Assembly: GCF_002127585.1 (NCBI RefSeq)
Contig: NZ_NEGZ01000015.1
Coordinates: 1-64,000 of the forward strand
Origin: Janthinobacterium sp. GW458P
GTDB lineage: Bacteria > Pseudomonadota > Gammaproteobacteria > Burkholderiales > Burkholderiaceae_D
Length of the DNA stretch: 64,000 bases
Reading direction: 5' to 3'
Shown one piece after another: positions 27,526-37,341 of the stretch. The notes under the pieces were generated by a model, which saw only the letters and a program-made list of their open reading frames with translations, made no database searches and was not told the origin of the DNA. How positions within the stretch are numbered: position 1 is the stretch's first letter; every line of letters starts with the position of its first letter. The position numbers were made by a program, and so were the translations under genes.

Positions 27526-28407
27526 TTACTTTCCCAGCAAAAACTGGCGCGCGATGGCGATCTGGTCGTCGTGGATGAAGGTGGGCGCATGGCCCACGCC
27601 CTCGATCTCGACCAGTTGCGCCTTCGGGCCGCGGCCCAGCATGATCTGCGCCGTCGCGTGCGACAGCAGATCCGATTCCGCGCCGCGCACCAGCAAGGTG
27701 GGGCAGCGCACGGCATCATACGCGGCCCACAGCATGGCTTCGTCGCTGGCCGCCGATTCCGGCGTGGCCGAGCGGAACGGCATGGCCAGGCCCATATCAT
27801 AGTGGCGGCGCCAGTGACCATCCTTGTCCTGGCGCAAGACGTCCACTGCCAGTTTATGCCATTCCGCATCCGTGTGCGGGCCGAAGCTGGCGGACACGTC
27901 GCGCACGAATCTGGCGCCCTGCTCGAAGGTATCGAAACGCAAGTCCTGGCCGATGTAGTCGCCGATGCGCTGCAAGGCTTCGGGCGCCAGCGTGGGGCCG
28001 ATATCGTTCAAGACCAGCTTGCTGATCGGGCTGTCCGGCAGCGAAGCCAGGCCCAGGCCGATCAAGCCGCCCATCGAGGTGCCGAACCAGTCCACTGTCT
28101 GGCGTTCGCCGTTGGCCAGCACGCGCGCCAGCAAGGTCACCATGTCGCTCACGTACTGCGGTATGCGGTAGAACTGCGGATTGGCCAGCCAGCCCGAGCG
28201 CCCGCGTCCCACCACGTCGGGGCAGATCACGCGGTAATCGCTGGCCATGGCGCGCGCCAGGCTGTCGAAGTCGTCCGCCACGCGCGTCACGCCATGGGCG
28301 CAGACGAGCACGTTCGGATTGTCGGGCGCACCCCATTCCTTGTAGGACATGGTGTGCAGGCCTGCGGGGGAGATGCATTGCACTGACTTGATGCTCGCTT
28401 CGATCAT
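27526..28407 (-). CDS. Alpha/beta hydrolase
   Basis: A 293-residue cytoplasmic hydrolase. The nucleophile elbow is WFGTSMGGLIGLG (Ser near residue 110), with CAHGVTRVADDF as the oxyanion loop and VEIEGVGHAPTF providing the C-terminal His. Substrate not predictable. The ATG at 28407 follows AAGGAAT. It is the first gene of the run towards ridA and relA. Its promoter region is occupied by repeat copy 3, which begins 13 bp upstream of the start codon. Confidence 0.88.
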   Translation of the reverse strand: MIEASIKSVQCISPAGLHTMSYKEWGAPDNPNVLVCAHGVTRVADDFDSLARAMASDYRVICPDVVGRGRSGWLANPQFYRIPQYVSDMVTLLARVLANGERQTVDWFGTSMGGLIGLGLASLPDSPISKLVLNDIGPTLAPEALQRIGDYIGQDLRFDTFEQGARFVRDVSASFGPHTDAEWHKLAVDVLRQDKDGHWRRHYDMGLAMPFRSATPESAASDEAMLWAAYDAVRCPTLLVRGAESDLLSHATAQIMLGRGPKAQLVEIEGVGHAPTFIHDDQIAIARQFLLGK

Positions 28408-28783
28408 GCCATTCCTTATAACACCGGAGAAAACCTACTGCGCGTCGGTGTTTACGGCCTGCGATGCTCACCGTACTTCAGTACGGTTGCGCTTCTCGGC
28501 CACAACTCCCTTCCGCTCGCTACGGTTTTGTCCGGCGTCGTTTTATTTGGTAGTAAAAAATAAAGAAACCGGCGATTTGCCAGTTGCCTCGCGCGCGATG
28601 CTACGGCAGTGTAGCGCAGCGCGGGCAATGCTCCAAGCGCACGCCTGAAATGCTGCGCCGCAGCATGCGCTGTATGGCGCAATACCCGATATAGCGAAAA
28701 TGCATATCTGCGGTTATCCACAATTGAGCACGCCTGCCAATGGGCGGATGATCGCAGCATCAACCCGCAAGAGGAGACCACTC
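28408..28783. other. Divergent intergenic region with repeat copy 3
   Basis: This 376-bp non-coding stretch lies between the alpha/beta hydrolase gene and dctA. It holds the 118-bp repeat (28421-28538), an AT-rich patch (28539-28570), and GC-rich sequence with partial palindromes around CTGCGCCGCAGCATGCGC. TTATCCACA at 28714-28722 equals the DnaA-box consensus but is single. No clear gene is present. Confidence 0.5.
28421..28538 (-). repeat. 118-bp dispersed structured repeat, copy 3
   Basis: In the minus direction the ends ACGCCGGA and TCCGGTGT pair (one G-T), extended by AAAACC/GGTTTT. Compared with copies 1-2 the end sequence changed on both sides together, keeping pairing. The central hairpin is ACCGTAC-TGAA-GTACGGT. 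It lies 13 bp upstream of the alpha/beta hydrolase start codon, in the sense direction, so it would be in the mRNA leader or overlap the promoter. Confidence 0.9.
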
Positions 28784-30085
28784 GTGAAAAAACCATTCTA
28801 TAAAATCCTGTACGTGCAGGTGCTGTTCGCCATCGTCGCCGGCGTGCTGCTGGGGGTGTTCTACCCTTCGAACGCCGTCGACATGAAACCGCTGGGCGAC
28901 GGCTTCATCAAGCTGATCAAGATGATCATCGCCCCCGTGATCTTCTGCACCGTGGTCTCCGGCATCGCGGGCATGCAGGACGTCAAGAAAATCGGCCGCG
29001 TGGGCGGCAAGGCGCTGCTGTACTTCGAGGTGGTGTCCACCTTCGCGCTGGCCATCGGCTTGCTGGTTGCCAATATCCTGAAACCGGGCGCCGGCTTCAA
29101 TGCCGATCCGGCCCACCTGGACGCCAAGTCGATCGCGCAATACACGCACGCCGAAGGCATGTCGACGGTCGACTTCCTGATGAATATCATCCCGAAGACC
29201 TTCGTCGACGCCTTCGCCAAGGGCGACATCCTGCAAGTGCTGCTCATCGCCATCCTGTTCGGCTTCTCGCTGTCCCTGCTGGGCGAGCGCGGCCGTCCCG
29301 TCACGAAGCTGATCGACGAGCTGTCGCATGCCATCTTCGGCATGGTCAACATCATCATGAAAGTCGCTCCGATCGGCGCCTTCGGTGCAATGGCTTTTAC
29401 CATCGGTAAATACGGCCTGGCTTCGCTGATCCCGCTGGCCAAGCTGATGGGTTCGTTCTACCTGACCTGCTTCCTGTTCGTCTTCGTCGTGCTGGGCGCC
29501 ATCGCCAAGTACACGGGCTTCTCCATCGGCCGCTTCCTGTTGTACATCAAGGAAGAGCTGCTGATCGTGCTCGGCACCAGCTCGTCGGAATCGGCCCTGC
29601 CGGCCCTGATGAAAAAACTCGAGCGCCTGGGCTGCTCGAAACCGGTGGTCGGCCTGGTCGTGCCTACCGGCTACTCGTTCAACCTGGACGGCACCAACAT
29701 CTACATGACCATGGCGGCCCTGTTCGTGGCACAGGCCACCAACACGGACCTGACGATCTGGCAGGAACTGACCATTCTGGGCGTGGCGATGCTGACCTCG
29801 AAAGGCGCGTCCGGCATCACGGGCGCCGGCTTCATCACCCTGGCCGCCACCCTGGCCGTGGTGCCGACGATTCCCGTGGCCGGCATGGCGCTGATCCTGG
29901 GCATCGACCGCTTCATGAGCGAATGCCGCGCGCTGACCAATTTTGTGGGCAACGGCGTGGCCACCATCGTCGTGTCGAAATGGGAAAAAGAACTGGACAT
30001 GGACAAGCTGCACAGCGAGCTGGCCCATCCCACCCACCCGGCCGACGACGCCTACGTTGCACCGACCGTGAATATCGTCAAGTAA
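28784..30085 (+). CDS. dctA: C4-dicarboxylate transporter DctA
   Basis: Inner-membrane sodium/proton symporter of 433 residues for succinate, fumarate and malate (DAACS family). It shows the serine-rich hairpin motif [18 protein letters not shown] (about 258-275) and the substrate/ion motif [16 protein letters not shown] (about 295-310). The GTG at 28784 after GAGGAGACC is the likely start ([16 protein letters not shown]); an upstream in-frame ATG lacks a site. It ends 31 bp before a strong terminator. No dctBD two-component genes are nearby. Confidence 0.94.
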   Translation: MKKPFYKILYVQVLFAIVAGVLLGVFYPSNAVDMKPLGDGFIKLIKMIIAPVIFCTVVSGIAGMQDVKKIGRVGGKALLYFEVVSTFALAIGLLVANILKPGAGFNADPAHLDAKSIAQYTHAEGMSTVDFLMNIIPKTFVDAFAKGDILQVLLIAILFGFSLSLLGERGRPVTKLIDELSHAIFGMVNIIMKVAPIGAFGAMAFTIGKYGLASLIPLAKLMGSFYLTCFLFVFVVLGAIAKYTGFSIGRFLLYIKEELLIVLGTSSSESALPALMKKLERLGCSKPVVGLVVPTGYSFNLDGTNIYMTMAALFVAQATNTDLTIWQELTILGVAMLTSKGASGITGAGFITLAATLAVVPTIPVAGMALILGIDRFMSECRALTNFVGNGVATIVVSKWEKELDMDKLHSELAHPTHPADDAYVAPTVNIVK

Positions 30086-30116
30086 GCCTTACCTGCCATT
30101 GATACTCAGCATTGAA

Positions 30117-30148
30117 AAGCCCCGCGGAGCGATCCGCGGGGCTTTTTT
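30117..30148 (+). terminator. Intrinsic terminator of dctA
   Basis: A perfect 12-bp stem AAGCCCCGCGGA / TCCGCGGGGCTT around a GCGA tetraloop, followed by TTTT. Confidence 0.95.
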
Positions 30149-30333
30149 CATGCGCGCGCAGCATATGCCATCATCAACAAACAGTAAATCATCCATCAAT
30201 ATTTATCACGATGATCAATGAATGCAAAACCATTACAGTACTGACTGACTGTTCGCCACCAGGCTCGCGCATAATGACACGGCGTTAATGCCAGTCTGAC
30301 AGCGAACCATCCACCTTTTGAATGGAGTACCTC

Positions 30334-30744
30334 ATGACCCTCACGCCCGCCTTCTACGCCACCTGGTCCCCACGTTTGCTGGGCCTGCTTCGCATCATCC
30401 TCGGCTTCCTCTTCCTGCAGCACGGCACGGCAAAACTGTTCGGCGCGCCGCACGTGGCCATGTTCGACGGCCTGCAACTGTTTTCCCTGATGGGCGCGGC
30501 CGGCGTCATCGAACTGGCGGGCGGCACCCTGCTGCTGCTGGGCCTGTTCACGCGGCCCGTCGCTTTCATCCTGTCGGGCCAGATGGCGGCCGCCTATTTC
30601 ATCGCGCATGCGCCGGCCGGCTTTTTGCCCATCCTGAACGGCGGTGAAATGGCCGTGATGTACTGCTTCACCTTCCTGTACTTCGCGGCGGCGGGCGGCG
30701 GCGCCTACAGCCTCGACGGCTTGCGCGGCAAGGCGGGCGCATAA
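30334..30744 (+). CDS. DoxX-family membrane protein
   Basis: A 136-residue inner-membrane protein with four predicted helices. DoxX features are LGLLRIILGFLFLQHGTAKLFG near the N-terminus, AGVIELAGGTLLLLGLFTRPVAF in the middle and GEMAVMYCFTFLYFAAAGGG near the end. Family members are linked to thiosulfate:quinone oxidation or redox stress, but most are uncharacterised. ATG 30334 is chosen because GGAG lies 7 bases upstream; ATG 30322 is too close to any site. It ends in a terminator shared with scoB. Confidence 0.88.
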   Translation: MTLTPAFYATWSPRLLGLLRIILGFLFLQHGTAKLFGAPHVAMFDGLQLFSLMGAAGVIELAGGTLLLLGLFTRPVAFILSGQMAAAYFIAHAPAGFLPILNGGEMAVMYCFTFLYFAAAGGGAYSLDGLRGKAGA

Positions 30745-30772
30745 AAAAGGGCGGACATCGCTGTCCGCCCTT
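30743..30772. terminator. Bidirectional terminator between doxX and scoB
   Basis: An 11-bp perfect stem AAGGGCGGACA / TGTCCGCCCTT with a TCGC loop at 30747-30772. A run of A residues on its left becomes a T-run for minus-strand transcripts of scoB. The plus side has only TTCTTC. Confidence 0.85.
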
Positions 30773-30795
30773 CTTCGATACGAGCATCCGCCTGC

Positions 30796-31446
<651 letters not shown>

Positions 31447-31471
31447 GATCATCTCCCTCAATTTTCGTGAA

Positions 31472-31589
31472 ACGCCTGTCCAAACCTACTGTGCGGCGCG
31501 CTTTGCGGCCTGCGATGCTCACCGTACTCAAGTACGGTTGCGCTTCTTAACCACAAATCACTGCCACTCGCTACGGTTTTGCCATGCGT
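31472..31589 (-). repeat. 118-bp dispersed structured repeat, copy 4 (inside the scoA-scoB unit)
   Basis: In the minus direction the ends are ACGCATGGC and GGACAGGCGT, with weaker pairing than in the other copies. The inner AAACC/GGTTT and the central hairpin ACCGTAC-TTGA-GTACGGT are intact. It fills most of the gap between scoA and scoB, in the sense direction, so it must be transcribed if the two genes share an mRNA. Confidence 0.88.
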
Positions 31590-31603
31590 AAATCTTCTAT
31601 TTA

Positions 31604-32302
31604 TTAGTCAGTGCGCACTGTGCGCTGCTCGATGCGTTTTTCCGGGTTCGCGTTGACCACGATGCGGTGCACGAAGATGCTCGGCGTATGCACCTGGTCC
31701 GGGTCGATCTCGCCCACTTCGACCAGTTTTTCCACTTCGACGATGGTGATCTTGCCCGCCATGGCCACGTTCGGGTTGAAATTGCGCGCCGTCTTGCGAT
31801 AGATCAGGTTGCCGGCGCGGTCGGCCATGTAGGCTTTGACCAGCGCCACGTCGGCCACGAGGCTGCGTTCCATCACGTATTGTTCGCCGTCGAATTCGCG
31901 CAGTTCCTTGCCGTCGGCAACGATGGTGCCCACGCCCGTCTTGGTGAAGAAGGCGGGGATGCCGGCGCCGCCGGCGCGCAGTTTCTCGGCCAGGGTGCCT
32001 TGCGGCGTGAATTCCAGTTCCAATTCGCCCGCCAGGTACTGGCGCGCGAACTCCTTGTTTTCGCCCACGTAGGAGGCGATCATTTTCTTGATCTGGCGCG
32101 TGGTGAGCAGCTGGCCCAGGCCGAAGCCGTCCACGCCGGCGTTGTTGGAAATGGCCGTCAGGCCCGTCACGCCCGAATCGCGCAAGGCGCCGATCAGGGC
32201 TTCGGGAATGCCGCACAGGCCGAAGCCGCCGACGGCGATGGTCTGGCCATCTTGGACGATACCGGCCAGCGCCGAGGCGGCGTCAGGATAAACTTTATTC
32301 AT
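31604..32302 (-). CDS. scoA: Succinyl-CoA:3-ketoacid CoA-transferase subunit A
   Basis: The alpha subunit, 232 residues. It shows the CoA-transferase family I signature DGQTIAVGGFGLCGIPEALI (about 18-37), NNAGVDGFGLGQLL, and TFTPQGTLAEKLRAGGAGIPAF-like sequence at about 97-118. The ATG at 32302 follows GAGGGAC. It is the first gene of the scoA-scoB unit for acetoacetate or short-chain ketoacid use. Confidence 0.94.
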   Translation of the reverse strand: MNKVYPDAASALAGIVQDGQTIAVGGFGLCGIPEALIGALRDSGVTGLTAISNNAGVDGFGLGQLLTTRQIKKMIASYVGENKEFARQYLAGELELEFTPQGTLAEKLRAGGAGIPAFFTKTGVGTIVADGKELREFDGEQYVMERSLVADVALVKAYMADRAGNLIYRKTARNFNPNVAMAGKITIVEVEKLVEVGEIDPDQVHTPSIFVHRIVVNANPEKRIEQRTVRTD

Positions 32303-32449
32303 GGGTGTCCCTCTATCTTTTGTTAAGCTTTGGTCTTGAGTCCATGACTCAGGCAGCGACTCAGCATAAAATACGCGAGTGGAAAGTACAATACCGTAGA
32401 ACTACCGGCGCCGTGCCGGCCATCCCCCTGTGAGAGTGATACGTATCAG

Positions 32450-33016
32450 ATGAACGCCGCGTCAGCCATCGATTATGAAAGCATCTTCCTGCACGCGCCC
32501 GTGGGCATGTGCATGTCGGAAAACCGCATCATGCGCAGCTGCAACGAGGCGCTGGCGGCCATGTTCGGCTACGCGCGCGCCCAGCTCGACGACCAGTCCT
32601 TCGAGGTACTCTACCCCACGCACGACGAATTCCTGCGCACGGGTGACCGCATCATCCCCATCATGAACGCCAGGGGCCGCTATTCGGACGAGCGCATCAT
32701 GCGCCGCAGCAATGGAGAATTGTTCTGGTGCCACGTCACGGGCCACGCCATGCTGCCGAACCAACCGCTGGGAGCGGGCATCTGGACGTTCGAGGATGTC
32801 AGCGAGAAACGTCCCGTGACGGCGGAGCTGACCCCGCGCGAGCGCGAAATCGCCGCCCTGCTGGTGGAAGGCAAGACCAGCAAGGTGATCGCCCGCCAGA
32901 TCGACCTCAGCCCCCGCACGGTGGAAATGCACCGCGCCAAGCTGATGCGCAAGTTCGCCGCCGCCACATCTTCGGAACTGGTGCACAAGCTGGTGGGACT
33001 GCAGCTGCAGCGCTGA
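32450..33016 (+). CDS. PAS-LuxR transcriptional regulator
   Basis: A 188-residue regulator with an N-terminal PAS domain (about 8-115; HAPVGMCMSENRIMRSCNEALAAMFGY-type start) and a C-terminal LuxR helix-turn-helix (about 125-185). The HTH segment ELTPREREIAALLVEGKTSK, then SPRTVEMHRAKLMRKF, is canonical. No receiver domain is present, so a ligand or cofactor bound in the PAS pocket should control it. It is divergent from scoA (147 bp), so scoAB could be a target (inference). It is convergent with the PhyH gene, 9 bp apart. Confidence 0.9.
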   Translation: MNAASAIDYESIFLHAPVGMCMSENRIMRSCNEALAAMFGYARAQLDDQSFEVLYPTHDEFLRTGDRIIPIMNARGRYSDERIMRRSNGELFWCHVTGHAMLPNQPLGAGIWTFEDVSEKRPVTAELTPREREIAALLVEGKTSKVIARQIDLSPRTVEMHRAKLMRKFAAATSSELVHKLVGLQLQR

Positions 33017-33025
33017 GGCCGACGT

Positions 33026-33841
33026 TTACGGCGTGCCGGCCTGCTCCCGCATCGCTTTTTCGTACTTGATGATTTTCAGCACCCTGGAGTTGGCAAAATA
33101 CTGGATGCAATTGAGCGGCGAATAGAAAATATCGGTCTTCCACTCGCCCGACACCAGTTCCTTGCCCGTCGGGTCGTCCGCCGGCTGGAAAATCGTATCG
33201 GCCAGAATGCGGTGAACGCCAGACACGTTCGGTCCCGACTCATGCCACGTCGAGCTGTTCATGACCACGAAATCACCGGGGTTCAGGACCGGCGTGACCC
33301 TGGCGAACTTGATGCTGAAACTGTCGGGATTGATTTCGCCGGCATCGCCGAGATAACCGAGTTTATGCGAACCGACATAAAAACTCATCGCACCGTTATC
33401 CTCGTCGACGCGGCTCAAGGCGGTAAAAATGCTGCATTTATTCAGATTGCCAAGGTGATAACAGCTATCCTGATGCAGGAATACCTTGTTCGGACTGAAT
33501 GCATCCTTGATGACGAAGCGGTGATTGTACAGCGCCACGTCGGGACCAAATATCCGCGTCAGCGTAGCGGCATATACCGGCGCGCGGTACATTTCCAGCA
33601 GTTTTGCAGGCAGTTCTTCGGTCAGGGAAACGGGATTGGCCTGGCTGACATTGCGGCCGGCACGTAGCTTGGCGTCATAAAAGCTATCCCACTCATGCTG
33701 CCATTGCGCCAGCAGATCCGGCGCAATGGCATTGCGCACGACAAAAACGCCCGTCTCCCGGAATACCTCCGGCAGGAACTGGTCCCCGCTGATGCGCTGC
33801 AAGACGTCCGCGGCCTGCTCATTCGATACAGCCAATGCCAT
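33026..33841 (-). CDS. Phytanoyl-CoA dioxygenase (PhyH) family Fe(II)/2-oxoglutarate oxygenase
   Basis: A 271-residue hydroxylase. Iron ligands are in FLHQDSCYH (HxD, about residues 121-129) and the distal WHESGPNVSGVHR (His about 199, with Arg for 2-oxoglutarate). ATG 33841 has TAGGAG five bases upstream; that site overlaps the stop codon of the preceding methyltransferase gene, so the pair is translationally coupled. The substrate is unknown. Base composition is visibly less GC-rich than in flanking genes. Confidence 0.82.
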   Translation of the reverse strand: MALAVSNEQAADVLQRISGDQFLPEVFRETGVFVVRNAIAPDLLAQWQHEWDSFYDAKLRAGRNVSQANPVSLTEELPAKLLEMYRAPVYAATLTRIFGPDVALYNHRFVIKDAFSPNKVFLHQDSCYHLGNLNKCSIFTALSRVDEDNGAMSFYVGSHKLGYLGDAGEINPDSFSIKFARVTPVLNPGDFVVMNSSTWHESGPNVSGVHRILADTIFQPADDPTGKELVSGEWKTDIFYSPLNCIQYFANSRVLKIIKYEKAMREQAGTP

Positions 33842-33849
33842 CGCCACTC

Positions 33850-34428
33850 CTAGATAAAACGGAACGTCAGTTCATTATCTTGCGTGTTTTTGAACTTATT
33901 GCATTTCGCCAGCACGTTATATTTGATAGGAAACAACTCGCGGTCAGGCGTTTCGAGAATATCAATTTCAATGATGTCGAAATCACGCAGCAAGGCGCTC
34001 CAGCCATGCTCGGTAATGCGCCAGCAGTCCGGAATCGGGCCATGTATGCGCCAGTTCAAGGGGGCGGAAATGAGCAGATAGCCTTCATGCTTGAGGATGC
34101 GGCGGATTTCCTTGACGGTGTCGAACGGATTGAGCGTATGTTCAATCACTTCCAGGCAGACGACGCAGTCATAGGCGCTGTCGGCGATCGCCGAGTTGAC
34201 CTTGGTGATGTCGCCCACCAGGGTGGGGCTGTAAGTGTCGACGATGTCAAAGGTATCGACGCTGAAATTGCTGAAGTTTTCGCGCACGGTGGAGCGGTCC
34301 TGCGGCCCCACTTCCAGCAGCTTGCCCGTCTCACCGGCAAGCTTGGCGGCGGTTCTTGCCACAAAAGCGTTCAAGTGATCGCGGGCCAGCTGAAACGTGT
34401 CATTGTCAAACTTCGAAGGAGTTGCCAT
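33850..34428 (-). CDS. SAM-dependent methyltransferase (Methyltransf_11/23 type)
   Basis: A 192-residue methyltransferase. Motif I is KLLEVGPQDRST (about 35-46), weaker than usual in lacking GxGxG. The motif with CVVCLEVIEHTLNPFDTVKEI (about 92-112) is clear, as is LKHEGYLLISAPLNW. It resembles methyltransferases of surface-polysaccharide loci. ATG 34428 follows GAAGGAG; an upstream in-frame extension is unsupported. It is coupled to the downstream PhyH gene. It has lower GC than its surroundings, suggesting acquisition. Confidence 0.8.
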   Translation of the reverse strand: MATPSKFDNDTFQLARDHLNAFVARTAAKLAGETGKLLEVGPQDRSTVRENFSNFSVDTFDIVDTYSPTLVGDITKVNSAIADSAYDCVVCLEVIEHTLNPFDTVKEIRRILKHEGYLLISAPLNWRIHGPIPDCWRITEHGWSALLRDFDIIEIDILETPDRELFPIKYNVLAKCNKFKNTQDNELTFRFI

Positions 34429-34531
34429 CGTAAAAATTCTCGTATAGTGGTTATGCCCGGACGCTATGCCGCAAGCAAAAACATCATAGCCGCTAATTTT
34501 CCCTGTGGCAACAATACCTTCCCTATGCCGC

Positions 34532-35308
34532 TTACATGCTGGCCATGCCGCCATCGGCAGAGATAATCGCGCCGTTGATGAAGTGCGAATCCTCGCCCGC
34601 CAGCAACAGCAGCAGGCCGTCGAGGTCTTCCGGCTTGCCCGGACGTTTATTGGGCAGCATCTCGATCAGTTTCTTGCCCTGCTCGGTGGCGAAATAATCT
34701 TCGTTAATTTCCGTGGAAATGTAGCCGGGGCAGATGGCGTTCGTGTTGATGCCATATTTGCCCCACTCCACGGCCATGGCGCGCGTCATGTGCACCATGC
34801 CCGCCTTGCTCATGCAGTACACGCCGATCTGCGGCAGCACCTGCAAGCCCGCCATCGAGGCGATATTGATGATGCGGTGCTGTTTCTTCGGGTCGCCCTT
34901 GGCGCGCGCAATCATGCGCTTGGCCGTCTGCTGGGCCACGAAGAACGATCCGCGCAGATTGGTGTCCATCACGAACGAGTAATCTTCGGGCGTGACGTCG
35001 ACCAGGCGTTGCGTGGTGGACACACCTGAGTTATTGACGAGGATATCGATGGGACCGGCCTCCGTTTCCGCGTGCGCGATGGCCGACTTGATGCTGGCAA
35101 AGTCGGTCACGTCAAGCGAGACCACGTGCGCGGCGCCGCCGTCCGCTTCGATTTCGGCGCGCAACTCCTTCAGGCGCTCGGTACGGCGCGAGGCCAGCAC
35201 GACCTGGGCGCCGGCCTGGGCCAGCACTTTCGCAAAGCGCGCGCCGAGGCCGCTCGATGCGCCGGTAATCAGGGCAATCTTGCCCTCGAAATTGACTTCT
35301 ATGCCCAC
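34532..35308 (-). CDS. SDR-family NAD(P)-dependent oxidoreductase
   Basis: A classical short-chain dehydrogenase of 258 residues. It has the cofactor motif TGASSGLG (about 14-21), NNSG at about 93, the catalytic Tyr-Lys in YCMSKAGMVHMTRAM, and a C-terminal GAIISADGGMASM. FabG-like in pattern, but the substrate is unclear (3-hydroxyacyl, sugar or alcohol). The GTG at 35308 is preceded by AGGAG at good spacing. The next gene on this strand is 103 bp downstream, so linkage to the methyltransferase/PhyH pair is possible but unproven. Confidence 0.88.
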   Translation of the reverse strand: MGIEVNFEGKIALITGASSGLGARFAKVLAQAGAQVVLASRRTERLKELRAEIEADGGAAHVVSLDVTDFASIKSAIAHAETEAGPIDILVNNSGVSTTQRLVDVTPEDYSFVMDTNLRGSFFVAQQTAKRMIARAKGDPKKQHRIINIASMAGLQVLPQIGVYCMSKAGMVHMTRAMAVEWGKYGINTNAICPGYISTEINEDYFATEQGKKLIEMLPNKRPGKPEDLDGLLLLLAGEDSHFINGAIISADGGMASM

Positions 35309-35559
35309 GAGCTACTCCTGTTTTGTTTTAAACAACACTTTACGCCATGCCCATGGCAATCGGGCAAATTCCCCCGCAGCGCACTTGAGCAAAAGTAAAC
35401 GCCATCATTACACAAAATGGCCGGATTTAGATTGCGGCGAGGGGCAATGTCACGCAAAATGGCGCCAAAGTTGCAATCCTCGCCAAAAACAAGCACACTC
35501 GTGCTTAAATTTATTCGAAGATTCCTCACCCACCCATTTAGTGAATAACAATCGAGACC

Positions 35560-37236
35560 ATGACACAGCCTAATAACTTAGTTGAACAGTACGGACCGCG
35601 CGAGACCATGGAGTATGACGTGGTCATCGTGGGCGGCGGCCCCGCAGGCCTGGCGGCCGCGATCCGCCTGAAGCAGCTGGCGGCGGAAAAAAGCCAGGAA
35701 GTGTCCGTCTGCGTGCTGGAAAAAGGCGGCGAGCTGGGCGCGCACATCCTGTCGGGCGCCATCATGGACCCGAAAGCCTTGACCGAACTGATCCCGAACT
35801 GGAAGGAACTGGGCGCGCCCCTGAACACGGCCGTGACGGAAGACCGCATCCTGTTCCTGACCGAAACGAAGGCCTACAAGACGCCGAACTTCGCCGTGCC
35901 GGCCTGTTTTGAAAACCACGGCAACTACATCGTCTCGCTGGGCAATGTGGTGCGCTGGATGGGCCAGCAGGCGGAAAACCTGGGCGTGGAAATCTTCCCG
36001 GGCTTCCCTGCCGCGGAAATCCTCTACAACGACGACGGCTCCGTGAAAGGCGTAGCAACCGGCAACATGGGCGTCAAGCGCGATGGCCAGCCCGGCCCCG
36101 ACTTCCAGCTGGGCATGGAACTGCACGCCAAGTACACCCTGTTCGCCGAGGGCGCGCGCGGCCACCTGGGCAAGCAATTGATGGCCAAATATGACTTGAA
36201 CGCCGGCAAGGACCCGCAATCGTACGGCATCGGCATCAAGGAACTGTGGGAAATCGACCCCGCCCTGCACCAGCCGGGCCTGGTGATCCACTCGACGGGC
36301 TGGCCGCTGGACGCGAAAACCTACGGCGGCTCCTTCCTGTATCACCTGGAAAACAACCAGGTGATGGTCGGCTACGTCGTCGGCCTGGCCTACGAAAACC
36401 CGTACCTGTCGCCGTACGAGGAATTCCAGCGCTACAAGACGCATCCGGAAATCCGCAAGTTCTTCGAAGGCGGCAAGCGCATCTCCTACGGCGCGCGCGC
36501 GATCACGGCCGGCGGCCTGCAATCGTTGCCGAAACTGGTATTCGCGGGCGGCGCGCTGATCGGCTGCGACGCGGGCTTTTTGAACATGAGCCGCATCAAG
36601 GGCAGCCATGCGGCGATCAAGAGCGGCATGCTGGCGGCCGAGGCGGCCTTCGGCGCGCTGGGCGAACAGCGCCAGCACGACGAGCTGGCCAGCTACCCGC
36701 TTGCGTTTGAGCAATCCTGGCTGCACGACGAGCTGCACGTGGCGCGCAACGTCAAGCCATGGCTGTCGAAGGGCCTGTACCTGGGCAGCCTGATGACGGG
36801 CATCGACCAGATCATCTTCCGCGGCAAGGCGCCATGGACCCTGCACCACACGCACGGCGACCACGAATGCCTGAAGCCGGCCGCCCAGTCGAAAAAGATC
36901 GTGTATCCGAAACCGGATGGCAAGTTGACCTTCGACAAGATGTCCTCCGTCTTCATCTCGAACACCAACCATGCGGAAGACCAGCCGATCCACCTGACCC
37001 TGAAAAACGCCAGCGTGCCCGTCGACGTCAACCTGGCCACGTATGCCGGTCCGGAAGCCCGTTACTGTCCGGCCGGCGTGTACGAGTTCGTGAAGAACGA
37101 CGACGGCGCCGAACGCCTGCAGATCAATGCGCAAAACTGCGTGCACTGCAAGACCTGCGACATCAAGGACCCGACGCAGAATATCGTGTGGGTGACGCCG
37201 GAAGGCGGCGGCGGACCGAATTATCCGAACATGTAG
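35560..37236 (+). CDS. Electron transfer flavoprotein-ubiquinone oxidoreductase
   Basis: A monotopic inner-membrane flavoprotein of 558 residues passing electrons from ETF (fatty and amino acid oxidation) to ubiquinone. The FAD dinucleotide motif is VVIVGGGPAGLAAAIRLK (about 13-30). The C-terminal 4Fe-4S binding region has Cys in RYCPAGVYEF and the CVHCKTCDIKDP cluster (about 525-536). The family end GGGGPNYPNM is present. No etfAB genes are in the window. It is followed 27 bp later by a terminator. Confidence 0.95.
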   Translation: MTQPNNLVEQYGPRETMEYDVVIVGGGPAGLAAAIRLKQLAAEKSQEVSVCVLEKGGELGAHILSGAIMDPKALTELIPNWKELGAPLNTAVTEDRILFLTETKAYKTPNFAVPACFENHGNYIVSLGNVVRWMGQQAENLGVEIFPGFPAAEILYNDDGSVKGVATGNMGVKRDGQPGPDFQLGMELHAKYTLFAEGARGHLGKQLMAKYDLNAGKDPQSYGIGIKELWEIDPALHQPGLVIHSTGWPLDAKTYGGSFLYHLENNQVMVGYVVGLAYENPYLSPYEEFQRYKTHPEIRKFFEGGKRISYGARAITAGGLQSLPKLVFAGGALIGCDAGFLNMSRIKGSHAAIKSGMLAAEAAFGALGEQRQHDELASYPLAFEQSWLHDELHVARNVKPWLSKGLYLGSLMTGIDQIIFRGKAPWTLHHTHGDHECLKPAAQSKKIVYPKPDGKLTFDKMSSVFISNTNHAEDQPIHLTLKNASVPVDVNLATYAGPEARYCPAGVYEFVKNDDGAERLQINAQNCVHCKTCDIKDPTQNIVWVTPEGGGGPNYPNM

Positions 37237-37263
37237 TCGTTCTCGCGCGTAACAGGCGACAAC

Positions 37264-37297
37264 AGCGCGGCACCCTCGGGTCGCCGCGCTTTTTTTA
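37264..37297 (+). terminator. Intrinsic terminator of the ETF-QO gene
   Basis: Stem AGCGCGGC / GCCGCGCT with an 11-base loop, then a run of seven T residues and a further T-rich tract. Confidence 0.92.
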
Positions 37298-37341
37298 TTT
37301 TTATCGCAATCTTTCCGTCCCCTGTGGCGTGCCAGGAACAG

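Noticed and set aside
28714-28722. Perfect DnaA-box consensus TTATCCACA
   Set aside because: It is single, without an AT-rich unwinding region, further boxes, or dnaA/parAB/gidA neighbours, so it is not an origin; a chance match is likely.
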